A DNA stretch of 64,000 bases from Betaproteobacteria bacterium (lineage in GTDB: Bacteria > Pseudomonadota > Gammaproteobacteria > Burkholderiales > Thiobacillaceae): assembly GCA_016219425.1 (NCBI GenBank), contig JACRNB010000002.1:62001-126000 (forward strand), in the 5' to 3' direction. The position numbers and the translations under genes are program-made. Within the stretch, counting starts at the first letter, position 1. Each line of letters starts with the position of its first letter. This document shows, piece by piece, positions 12,386 to 20,368 of the stretch. The notes under the pieces are model-generated. The model was not told where the DNA came from, searched no databases, and saw only the letters and a list, made by a program, of their open reading frames with translations.

Positions 12386-12837
12386 CATAGCGTGGCCTCT
12401 TCCAGGATGGCCAGGTAGTCCTGCTTCAATTCCCGGCAGGGCTCATGCAGACCCGGCAGGTTCTGGGAGGCCCAGGCCGGGTTCACCGCAATCAGGTCCA
12501 CGCCCGTCGGCGTCTCCACCAGGGTGACGCGGCAGGGCAGCATCTGGCTGGCGCGAGGGTCCAGGCGCAACGCCCGGTCCATCTTGGCGAAGTTGCAGAA
12601 GTACACCAGGCGCACCGAGCGCACCTCTTGCGCGTAGGGCACCAACCGGCTGTCGATGGCCTGCTGGCGCACGAAGGTGTAGTTGTTGTTGACGATGGCC
12701 CGATTCAGGGCCGCCACCGCCTGATCCATGGTCTTGCCCTGGGCGGAGGCGGTGAGGAGCATGGGTTCGGCGGCGGCAGCCAGCGAATTCAGCACCAGGA
12801 GGAGAAATGGCAGCAGCCAGAATGGGGAGCGGGTCAT
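12385..12837 (-). CDS. DUF302-family exported protein
   Basis: The protein of about 150 residues has a signal peptide (FWLLPFLLLVLNSLAAAA) and a DUF302 domain with two cysteines (YFCNFAK and LPCRV). The ATG at 12837 (MTRSPFW) is preferred to the in-frame ATG at 12888 because it places the signal peptide at the start. It is similar in length and layout to the DUF302 gene downstream. Role unknown. Confidence 0.75.
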   Translation of the reverse strand: MTRSPFWLLPFLLLVLNSLAAAAEPMLLTASAQGKTMDQAVAALNRAIVNNNYTFVRQQAIDSRLVPYAQEVRSVRLVYFCNFAKMDRALRLDPRASQMLPCRVTLVETPTGVDLIAVNPAWASQNLPGLHEPCRELKQDYLAILEEATL

Positions 12838-12898
12838 GGCGATCACTTTCAAATCGGTACGGATACCCTTTAATCCTGCCGGCGTCATGTCCTGCTAC

Positions 12899-14605
12899 TC
12901 AGCAGACGGCCTGTTCGACGATGGCGTCGGCGAGGTGGAGCTGGGTGGTTTGGGCATCGGCGAGGCGCGCCTTGAGGGCGTCGCACAGGGCCATGAGTTC
13001 GTCGACTTTGGCGACGATGCGGTGTTGTTCATTAATTGGGCAAAGCGGTATTGGGGCAAGTCGTAATTTATCTTGCGATATATTCATTTGGCTCTCGGCC
13101 ATACCGGATTTTGAGGCCTCCAAATACTCAGCCGTTACCCCTGCATTAAGACACAGCGATATGTACCTTTCATAAATTCCAGCCTCAACAAGGTGGAGCC
13201 GAATGATCTTGTCAGAAATCATCAATTTCGGGCGTGTTGTCTCTACCAAACACGAAATCGCGACTCGATTCTTTGGGCCAGCTCTTGTAATTAATATATC
13301 TCCGGCTTTTACTGCGTATTGTGGTTTTTGTTCTTTGTTGTGTGGCAGGGCTTTGTTTTCTTCTTGTAAATATTGCATTACCTGCACTGCAGTTGTTTTA
13401 AGAACACCCCACACTTCGTCATTTGGCGATGGCTCCGGCTGGCATGCAGGACTCCATCCAGCATCCATCACGCTGACAAGGTCGCCGAGGCATACCAATC
13501 GCCAATTGCTAGGCAACTGGTTTGAAGTTGATTGCTGCTCCTTTATGGAAAGGCCTTTTTGATTCTGTATTTTTCCTTCTTTAGCTAAGCCTGCTTTTAT
13601 TTCCGAGACTCTCTCCAACAATATTGCCACCGGTTCGTCGTTGGGGTCTTGTGGGACGAGTTTGCCCATGACGGCAAGTTGGAGGAGGGTTTGTTTGAGT
13701 TGGCCGATGCTGGCTTCGGTGGTGAACAGGGTGTCGAAGTGGCTGGCGATGCGCGCCCAGGCTGCGCTGAATTCCTGTTGCGACTCGACGCGGGTGAGCG
13801 TGCCGAGCAGGGTAGCGACCAGGGTTTGGTGGGCTGCGATGCTGTCGGTTTGCTGTTGCTCCAGTTGGTCGCACAGCGCCATGAGTTCATCGACTTTGGC
13901 GACGATGCGGTGTTGTTCCGCTTGCCCTGGCAATGAGACAGAAATCTTTGCGAGTGTTCCTTGCGACAATGCAGGTACAGATGTGCCTGCTTGGTATTTG
14001 GCAAAATCAATGCTTGATAAAACCAAATACAACCAATCACTGGTTACACCATCTTTCGGGGTAATACCGAGACAGTTGTTATCTATAGCTGTTGGTCGCG
14101 TCAAAATTCTGCGTTTGTTTGTCGCGATTGCGCCGCCGATCTTTGGGAAGATTACCGTTCCCGGCACATGAATGTTCACGCGCAATTCGGTTGCAGTCGC
14201 TTCTGAGATGGTGTGATTTGTTGTGACGATGAATTTAGTGTTCTCGGGCGAATTCATATCGCTGACTTTTGCGAATAGAATTTCAAGCCCCTCACTACCC
14301 TGCGCATTCTTCGGAAAGCCACTGCCGACTGCCCAATCACCGAGTTCACCTAGACACGTTTGTTCCCACTTGTCTCCCTGTGGTAGCAGCTTCCCCCGCA
14401 CCGCCAATTCCAGAATCAGCTCGCGCAGCCTCTTGATGCCATAGGCTTCCAGCCTCCCGTTGCTGCCGCGCCCGGCGGTGGATTTGGTCAGCAGCGCCGA
14501 GGTCCACACGTCGAGGTTGTCGGTGACTGGATTCCCGCCTGCGCGGGAATGACGGGGTTGGGTTGCCATCTCCCGGTCCAGCGCCTGCGGATGCTCCGCC
14601 GCCAT
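12899..14605 (-). CDS. hsdS: Type I restriction-modification specificity subunit HsdS
   Basis: The 568-residue protein has two target-recognition domains, each followed by a conserved helix region beginning IVAKVDELMALCD. The two conserved regions are nearly identical at DNA level (12981-13030 and 13869-13918, 48 of 50 bases). HsdS sets the sequence recognised by HsdM and HsdR. The recognition domains are visibly richer in A+T than the flanks, as is usual for exchanged HsdS segments. The start overlaps the stop of the RhuM-Fic gene (ATGA). A short N-terminal stretch (RHSRAGGNPVT) is translated from a dispersed palindromic repeat. Confidence 0.93.
   Translation of the reverse strand: MAAEHPQALDREMATQPRHSRAGGNPVTDNLDVWTSALLTKSTAGRGSNGRLEAYGIKRLRELILELAVRGKLLPQGDKWEQTCLGELGDWAVGSGFPKNAQGSEGLEILFAKVSDMNSPENTKFIVTTNHTISEATATELRVNIHVPGTVIFPKIGGAIATNKRRILTRPTAIDNNCLGITPKDGVTSDWLYLVLSSIDFAKYQAGTSVPALSQGTLAKISVSLPGQAEQHRIVAKVDELMALCDQLEQQQTDSIAAHQTLVATLLGTLTRVESQQEFSAAWARIASHFDTLFTTEASIGQLKQTLLQLAVMGKLVPQDPNDEPVAILLERVSEIKAGLAKEGKIQNQKGLSIKEQQSTSNQLPSNWRLVCLGDLVSVMDAGWSPACQPEPSPNDEVWGVLKTTAVQVMQYLQEENKALPHNKEQKPQYAVKAGDILITRAGPKNRVAISCLVETTRPKLMISDKIIRLHLVEAGIYERYISLCLNAGVTAEYLEASKSGMAESQMNISQDKLRLAPIPLCPINEQHRIVAKVDELMALCDALKARLADAQTTQLHLADAIVEQAVC
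14528..14555. repeat. Dispersed palindromic repeat inside hsdS
   Basis: TGGATTCCCGCCTGCGCGGG followed by AATGACGG is a widespread inverted repeat, read here as RHSRAGGNPV in HsdS. A relative lies near 47225-47250 upstream of ispD. Confidence 0.75.
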
Positions 14606-15579
14606 CAGTCGTTGCTCCGGTTGATCAGGTTCACGGTCACCTTGACCAGGGTGTCTTTTTCCTCGGGGCGGCTTTCGGCGATCAGCAGGGTGAGGGCCAC
14701 CAGGGCGTTGTCGGCCAGGCGCTTGCCGCCGTCGGGGCGGTAGAGGATGCCGGCGCGGGCGAGGAAGGCGATGAACACGGCGGCGGCGATGCGTTTGTTG
14801 CCGTCGCTGAAGGCGTGGTTCTTGACGACGAAGTAGAGCAGGTGGGCGGCCTTTTCTTCGGCGCTGGGGTAGAGCTCCCGCCCCTCATAGGTCTGGTAGA
14901 TGGCGCCCAGGGCGCTCTTGAAGCCCTGGTCTTTTTCGATGCCGAACAGGCCGTCGAAGCCGCTTTTCATGGCGGTGACGATGGCGCTGGCCTGGTCGTA
15001 GCCGAACGCCAGGGTGCTCTGTCCGCCGGTGGCCTCGATGGCCAGCGTGCCGTGGTCGTAGCGGTCGAGCACAGCGAGGGCGTAGGCGTAGTCGTCGATG
15101 ACCTTGAGCACGTCCTTGCCGGTGTCGGTGACCAGGTTCTGGTGGCTCAGGGTGCGGGTGAGCAGGTCCACGGCCTGGCGCATTTCGCGCAGTTTGGCGG
15201 CTTCTTCGCGCAGGCGTTGTTCGTTGAGGGTGTAGCCCTGGACGATGTGGGCGCGCAGCACGCCGGTGGCCCATTGGCGGAAGCGCGTGCCCTGTTGCGA
15301 CTTGACCCGGTAGCCGACGGAGATGATGACGTCGAGGTTGTAGTAATCGACCTGATAGGTTTTGCCATCGGCGGCAGTTGTTGCAAATTTTGCAACAACT
15401 GGCTCACGGCTCAATTCGCCTTCGGTGAAGACGTTCTTCAAGTGGCGCGAGATGACGGATTTGTCCCGGCCAAAAAGCTCGACCATTTGCGCCAATGAAA
15501 GCCAGACGGTTTCCCGATCCAGATTCACTTGAAGGCCGGTTTGCCCGTCCTCGGCCTGGTAGATGACGACTTGGCTCAA
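14605..15579 (-). CDS. RhuM-family protein with C-terminal Fic/DOC domain
   Basis: The first ~190 residues match the RhuM virulence family (WLSLAQMVELFGRDKSVISRH region). The C-terminal part carries a Fic-type motif, NHAFSDGNKR, in which the usual HPF is HAF; this motif transfers AMP or another nucleotide moiety to proteins. The start is TTG at 15579, overlapping the hsdM stop (TTGA). This removes an 81-residue in-frame extension read inside hsdM. Gene position between hsdM and hsdS with overlaps at both ends shows it is part of the type I operon. It could be a toxin or an auxiliary defence effector controlled by the restriction system; that is inference. Confidence 0.85.
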   Translation of the reverse strand: MSQVVIYQAEDGQTGLQVNLDRETVWLSLAQMVELFGRDKSVISRHLKNVFTEGELSREPVVAKFATTAADGKTYQVDYYNLDVIISVGYRVKSQQGTRFRQWATGVLRAHIVQGYTLNEQRLREEAAKLREMRQAVDLLTRTLSHQNLVTDTGKDVLKVIDDYAYALAVLDRYDHGTLAIEATGGQSTLAFGYDQASAIVTAMKSGFDGLFGIEKDQGFKSALGAIYQTYEGRELYPSAEEKAAHLLYFVVKNHAFSDGNKRIAAAVFIAFLARAGILYRPDGGKRLADNALVALTLLIAESRPEEKDTLVKVTVNLINRSND

Positions 15580-17054
15580 GGCTGCTGCCCTCCCAGCGCC
15601 GCCATCAGTTGCTGCTTGAGGGCATTGCGGGTTTCGGCAACTTCGTCCATGAGCCGGCGGTATTGGGCGAGCAGTTCGTCGGGATCGTGGCTGACCTGTT
15701 CGCCGACATGGGGGTTCTTGATGTCGAGGTTGTAGTTGCGCGCGACGATGTCGGCGACCGGCACTTTCCAGGCCTGTTCGGTCTGCACACGCGCTGCAAA
15801 GCCGTCCGCCTCGTCGCCCCACCAGGCGATCTCGGTTTCAAATTCCTCGAAGCGCATGGGCTTGGTCTTGTTGTAGCTCTTCACGCCTTCCGGGTAGGGG
15901 TGTTCGTAGTACCAGACGTGCTCGGTGGGCTGGCCCTTGGTGAAGAACAGCAGGTTGGTCTTGATGCCGGTGTAGGGCGCGAACACGCCGTTGGGCAGGC
16001 GCACGAGGGTGTGCAGGTTGCACTCTTCCAGCAGGATTTGCTTGAGGCGGGTCTTCATGCCTTCGCCGAACAGGAAGCCGTCGGGCAGCACCACGGCGGC
16101 GCGGCCTTGATCCTTGAGCAGCTTGATGACCAGGGCCATGAACAGGTCCGCCGTTTCGCGGGTGCGCAGGTGGGCGGGGAAGTTGTTTTCGATGCCGTCT
16201 TCTTCCATGCCGCCGAAGGGCGGGTTGGTGATGATGACGTTGACGCGGTCGGCGTTGCCGTAGTCCTTGTAGGGGCGGCTCAGGGTGTTGTCGTGCCGGA
16301 TGTGGGTGGGGGTGTCGATGCCGTGCAGGATCATGTTGGTGACGGCCAGCATGTGGGGCAGCGCCTTCTTCTCATAGCCCCGGATGGAGTTGACCAGCGC
16401 CTCTTCGTCTTCGCGGGTTTTGACGTACTGCGCGCGCTTGTGGTCGATGGCGCAGGTAAGGAAGCCGCCGGTGCCGCAGGCGGGGTCGAGTACGGTTTCT
16501 TCCAGCTTGGGATCGACTCGGTTGACGATGAAACGGGTGACGGCGCGCGGGGTGTAGAACTCGCCCGCGTTGCCGGCGCTTTGCAGGTCGCGCAGGATTT
16601 GTTCGTAGATGCTGCCGAAGGTGTGGCGGTCGCCGCTGTTGTTGAAGTCGATCTCGCAAATCTTGTTGATGACCTGGCGCATCAGCGTGCCGGACTTCAT
16701 GTAGTTGTAGGCGTCTTCGAACACGCTGCGCACCACCTGGGCGCGCCTGCCCTGGGCGCCCGTGGCGGGCAGCCGTTCCTTCAGGTAGGGGAACAGTTGC
16801 ACGTTGACGAAGTCGGCCAGTTCTTCGCCGGTCATGCCTTCCGGGTTGGCGGCCCATGCGCGCCAACGCAAGTGATTGGGCAGCGGGGATTTGTAGTCGT
16901 CTTCCAGCAGTTCCAGTTCGGCTTCGCGGTCATCGAAGATTTTCAGGAAAAACATCCAGACCAGTTGGCTGATGCGCTGGGCGTCGCCATCGACGCCGAC
17001 ATCCTTGCGCATGATGTCCTGGATGGATTTGATGGCGCCGCTGACGTTACTCAT
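15576..17054 (-). CDS. hsdM: Type I restriction-modification DNA methyltransferase HsdM
   Basis: The 492-residue N6-adenine methyltransferase has an HsdM_N helical domain (about 1-130), the S-adenosylmethionine motif DPACGTGGF and the catalytic NPPF (VIITNPPFGG). It methylates the site chosen by HsdS and protects the host. Its start overlaps the hsdR stop (ATGA), and its stop overlaps the RhuM-Fic TTG start. Confidence 0.96.
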   Translation of the reverse strand: MSNVSGAIKSIQDIMRKDVGVDGDAQRISQLVWMFFLKIFDDREAELELLEDDYKSPLPNHLRWRAWAANPEGMTGEELADFVNVQLFPYLKERLPATGAQGRRAQVVRSVFEDAYNYMKSGTLMRQVINKICEIDFNNSGDRHTFGSIYEQILRDLQSAGNAGEFYTPRAVTRFIVNRVDPKLEETVLDPACGTGGFLTCAIDHKRAQYVKTREDEEALVNSIRGYEKKALPHMLAVTNMILHGIDTPTHIRHDNTLSRPYKDYGNADRVNVIITNPPFGGMEEDGIENNFPAHLRTRETADLFMALVIKLLKDQGRAAVVLPDGFLFGEGMKTRLKQILLEECNLHTLVRLPNGVFAPYTGIKTNLLFFTKGQPTEHVWYYEHPYPEGVKSYNKTKPMRFEEFETEIAWWGDEADGFAARVQTEQAWKVPVADIVARNYNLDIKNPHVGEQVSHDPDELLAQYRRLMDEVAETRNALKQQLMAALGGQQP

Positions 17055-19405
17055 GCGGATTCTTCCCTCTTGTACAGCTCATATTCGAGTTCCTGAATGG
17101 CGGTTTCGAACTGGGTCTTGCCGCCAAAGATGGTGTTGATGATTTCCACGGGCGTGCCCATGGTCTTGAACGGATCGAGGCGCAGCACCTTGGCGCTTTC
17201 CAGGGTGGCGATGCCTTCGTCGGCATATTTATCGAGCAGCGCGGTAAGCACGGCGCGGGCCTTTTCGCCGTACTTGGTGAAGTAGTTGCGCTTCTTCACC
17301 TTGTTGGCGCGTTCTTTTCTCGTCAGCGGCGGTTGGCCCCAGGCGATGTGGCAGATCAGGTCGAAGTCGCCGTAGTCCTTGCCGATTTCCGTGGCGAGGT
17401 TATCCAGCACGATGCCGTGCTCTTCCAGTTCGTCGATGAGGGCCTGCTTCTTGGCTGCGCTGTTCCAGCGGTTGAGGAAGTCGTCCAGGGAGGCGAATTC
17501 GTTCTGGATCTGTTTGCGGCTGAAGTCCTTGTAGGACTCGGTGATCAGGTAGCCGTCCGGCCCGAGGTATTCGACGCGCTCGGAGAGGATATTTACATCC
17601 ACCCCGCTGACGCGGACTTTGTAAATGCTTCGCGGCTCTTCGACGCCGCCGGGTTGTTGGTCGTCTTCCTTCGGGTAGCCCGGATCGGGTGGCACGGGGT
17701 CGTCGTCATTGCCGGGTTCGTAAATCACCACCGCTTCGCCATCGAAGTCCGGGTCACGGAACAGTTCCGTGGCCTTCTTGAAATCCATGATGGTGAAGAA
17801 CCACTTGTTGTTTTCCTCGTCGATGCGGGTGCCGCGCCCGATGATCTGCTTGAAGCTGGTCATGGAGGTGATGGTCTTATCCAGCACGATGAGCTTGCAG
17901 GTCTTGGCATCGACGCCGGTGGTCAGCAGTTCCGACGTGGTGGCGATGACCGGGAACTTGCTCTCCGGGTCGATGAAGTTATCCAGCTCGGCCTTGCCCT
18001 CGGCGCTGTCGCCGGTGATGCGCATGATGTATTTCGGGTTATCCAGCGCGAGCTGGCCTGCCGCATTCACTAGCGCCACGCGCATGCGTTCGGCGTGGTC
18101 GATGTCTTCGCAGAAAACGATGGTCTTGGAAAACGGGTCGGTGGCATTGAGGTATTTCATGACGCGCCTGGCAACCAGCTTGGTGCGCTGGTTGAGCACC
18201 AGGATGCGATCCATGTCTTTTTGGTTGTATTCCCGCTGCTCGATTTCCTTGCCCAGGTCGTCCTTCACGCCGGGCGGCGGCGTCCAGCCTTCGATGTCCT
18301 TGTCGATGTCGATGCGCACGACCTTATAGGGCGCGAGAAAGCCGTCTTCGATCCCCTGCTTGAGGCTGTAGGTGTAAACCGGCTCGCCAAAATAGGTGCT
18401 GCTTGAGACGTACTTGGTTTCCTTGGGGGTGGCGGTAAGGCCGAGCTGAACGGCATTGGCGAAGTATTCGAGGATTTCGCGCCAGGCGGAATCGTCCGCC
18501 GCACTGCCGCGATGGCATTCGTCGATGACGATCATGTCGAAGAAATCGCGCGAGACGCTTTTGAAAATCTTGTCTTCTTCGTCCGGGCCGGTGATGGCTT
18601 GATACAGGCCGAGATGGATTTCGTAGGCCGGGTCGATCTTGCGGTTCTTGATTTTCGTCATGACCGAACCGAAGGGCTTGAAGTCGTTGACGAGGGTCTG
18701 GTCGACGAGGATGTTCCGGTCCGCCAGAAACAGGATGCGCTTGACCTCACCCGCTTTCCACAAGCGCCAGATGATCTGGAACGTCGTGTAGGTCTTGCCG
18801 GTGCCCGTTGCCATGACCAGCAGCACCCGTTTCTTGCCGCCAGCTACCGCTTCGACGGCGCGGTTGATCGCTTCTACCTGGTAGTAGCGCGGCTCCTTGC
18901 CCGAAACGTCCAGGTGGTATGGCTGTACGACCAGTTTTTCTGCTTCGTCCTCGATGCCGCGATAGGTCTTGTAGCGCTTCCATAGCGCCTGTGGGGAGGG
19001 GAAGGATGCGAGCGGAAACTCTGTCTCGATGTTTTCGCCAGCGGCGGGGACTTTGTTATGGGAGGCAAAGGCATCGCCGTTTGAGCTGAAGGCGCTGGGC
19101 ACGTCGAGGATTTCCGCATAGCCAAGCGCCTGCTGTATGCCCTGGCTGACGGTGTGATTGTTGTCTTTGGCCTCAACCACGGCGACGGGGACGCCAGGCT
19201 CCCATGACAGGACGTAATCGGCGAATTTCTTTTTCTTCTTGTTGCGCGAGGACATGTTGCCACGCACGACGACCGGGCCAGGGGTGAGCGTTACCTCGCG
19301 CCGGATTTGTGTCATCTGGTTCCAACCTGCTTTATTGATCGCAGGCGTGATGAACAGATCGCAGATATCGGACTCGCTGAGTTGTTTCTTCTCTTTGCTA
19401 TCCAT
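17051..19405 (-). CDS. hsdR: Type I restriction endonuclease HsdR (EcoEI-like)
   Basis: The 784-residue translocase-nuclease has an N-terminal nuclease domain (FADYVLSW..VAVVEAK), a superfamily-2 motor with Walker A (ATGTGKT), DECH box, TATP and the late QIIGRGTR, and an EcoEI-type C-terminal domain. The ATG at 19405 (MDSKEKKQ) is preferred because the upstream in-frame 61 residues look non-coding; the ribosome site is weak (GGA, 9 bases upstream). It is the first gene of hsdR-hsdM-rhuM/fic-hsdS. A TTGACG box at about 19473 could be a -35 element, without a convincing -10. Confidence 0.93.
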   Translation of the reverse strand: MDSKEKKQLSESDICDLFITPAINKAGWNQMTQIRREVTLTPGPVVVRGNMSSRNKKKKKFADYVLSWEPGVPVAVVEAKDNNHTVSQGIQQALGYAEILDVPSAFSSNGDAFASHNKVPAAGENIETEFPLASFPSPQALWKRYKTYRGIEDEAEKLVVQPYHLDVSGKEPRYYQVEAINRAVEAVAGGKKRVLLVMATGTGKTYTTFQIIWRLWKAGEVKRILFLADRNILVDQTLVNDFKPFGSVMTKIKNRKIDPAYEIHLGLYQAITGPDEEDKIFKSVSRDFFDMIVIDECHRGSAADDSAWREILEYFANAVQLGLTATPKETKYVSSSTYFGEPVYTYSLKQGIEDGFLAPYKVVRIDIDKDIEGWTPPPGVKDDLGKEIEQREYNQKDMDRILVLNQRTKLVARRVMKYLNATDPFSKTIVFCEDIDHAERMRVALVNAAGQLALDNPKYIMRITGDSAEGKAELDNFIDPESKFPVIATTSELLTTGVDAKTCKLIVLDKTITSMTSFKQIIGRGTRIDEENNKWFFTIMDFKKATELFRDPDFDGEAVVIYEPGNDDDPVPPDPGYPKEDDQQPGGVEEPRSIYKVRVSGVDVNILSERVEYLGPDGYLITESYKDFSRKQIQNEFASLDDFLNRWNSAAKKQALIDELEEHGIVLDNLATEIGKDYGDFDLICHIAWGQPPLTRKERANKVKKRNYFTKYGEKARAVLTALLDKYADEGIATLESAKVLRLDPFKTMGTPVEIINTIFGGKTQFETAIQELEYELYKREESA

Positions 19406-19596
19406 CAAGTGAATCCAAAATTGAATGCGCGCTGACTGGCTGTGAATCCTAACTGTTATTGGTGGCGTCAACTTACCGGCATTCTTTGGCCATTCTGCCA
19501 AGTGGGTCTGGCCATCAGCGCTGACCGACCTTCTGCCAGAAGGCTGCTTCGTCAGTTGAGCGATCGCTGTTGCATCCCGTGTGGTCATGAAGGGGA

Positions 19597-19758
19597 TCAG
19601 TAACCCCCGATCACCTTGTCCAGAGCCGGTCTGATCTTGGTCCGGTCAGCCACGCCCAGTTGGCCGATGGGGTGTCGCAATCGGGATTGCTCAATGGCGA
19701 AAATCTCGTCGCTGGAGAGCGCCAGTTCGTCGTGGCCAGAGGTCCACCGGGGCGGCGT
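19597..19758 (-). pseudogene. Fragment of an unrecognised gene (possible toxin C-terminus)
   Basis: An open frame without a plausible start reads back from the stop at 19597 into the end of nasT. It encodes about 55 residues containing TSGHDELALSSDEIFAIEQ and ending KVIGGY. The pattern resembles the C-terminus of a MazF/PemK-like toxin, but the match is weak. The rest of 19406-19771 shows no other gene; it separates hsdR from the nitrate block. Confidence 0.3.
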
Positions 19759-19771
19759 TGGCGTGTAAGCC

Positions 19772-20362
19772 CTACTTCTTCGCCATCTCCATCACCACCC
19801 GCGCCACGTCGGCGATGCGTTTCCGGTGGGTCATGGCCTCGCGGCGCAGGGCCTGGTAGGCGGCTTCCTCGGAGAGTTTTTCCACCTTCATCAGGTAGCG
19901 TTTGGCCTGTTCCACCACCTTGTGGTCCTGCAATTCCTGGCGCGCGCGCAGGGCGTCCTCGCGCAGGAGTTGCCAGGTTTCGAAGCGCACTTGCGCCAGT
20001 TGCAGCAGGGGCTGGATGCGTTCTGATTCCAGGCCGTTCACCACATAGCAGGCCACCCCGGCGGAGACGGCGGAACGCATGGCCTCCTGGGAATCATCCT
20101 GGCTGAACATGACGATGGGGCGCGGGGTCTTTTCGCTCATCACCACGATTTGTTCCAGGGTGTCGCGGCTGGGGGAGTCGGTGTCCATGATCACCGCGTC
20201 CGGGCCGATCTCCTCCACCCAGCCGGGCAGGTCGATGGCCCGATCCAGGCGACCGATCAAACGATGTTGCGGGGCGGCCTGGGCCAGGGCTTCCATGAGG
20301 TCATCCAGGCGTCGGCGCGACTGGCTGATGACCAAAATGTTGAGGGTTGGGCTGTCCCGCAT
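19772..20362 (-). CDS. nasT: ANTAR-domain antiterminator NasT
   Basis: The 196-residue protein has a receiver-like N-terminus (about 1-120) in which the acceptor region reads AVIMDTDSPSRDTLE, as in NasT. A coiled stretch and a C-terminal ANTAR domain (about 135-196, VEQAKRYLMKVEKLSEEAAY) follow. ANTAR proteins bind leader RNA hairpins and prevent intrinsic termination; NasT does this for nitrate-assimilation genes. Three such leaders occur in this window (nrtA, narK, nirB). The gene starts 6 bases after the Cache-PAS sensor. The usual partner NasS is not present in the window. Confidence 0.93.
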   Translation of the reverse strand: MRDSPTLNILVISQSRRRLDDLMEALAQAAPQHRLIGRLDRAIDLPGWVEEIGPDAVIMDTDSPSRDTLEQIVVMSEKTPRPIVMFSQDDSQEAMRSAVSAGVACYVVNGLESERIQPLLQLAQVRFETWQLLREDALRARQELQDHKVVEQAKRYLMKVEKLSEEAAYQALRREAMTHRKRIADVARVVMEMAKK

Positions 20363-20368
20363 CGTTAC

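Noticed and set aside
11711-12388. A 225-codon version of the DUF302 gene starting at the ATGA overlap
   Set aside because: The first 80 codons read the inverted-repeat element and place the signal peptide inside the protein.
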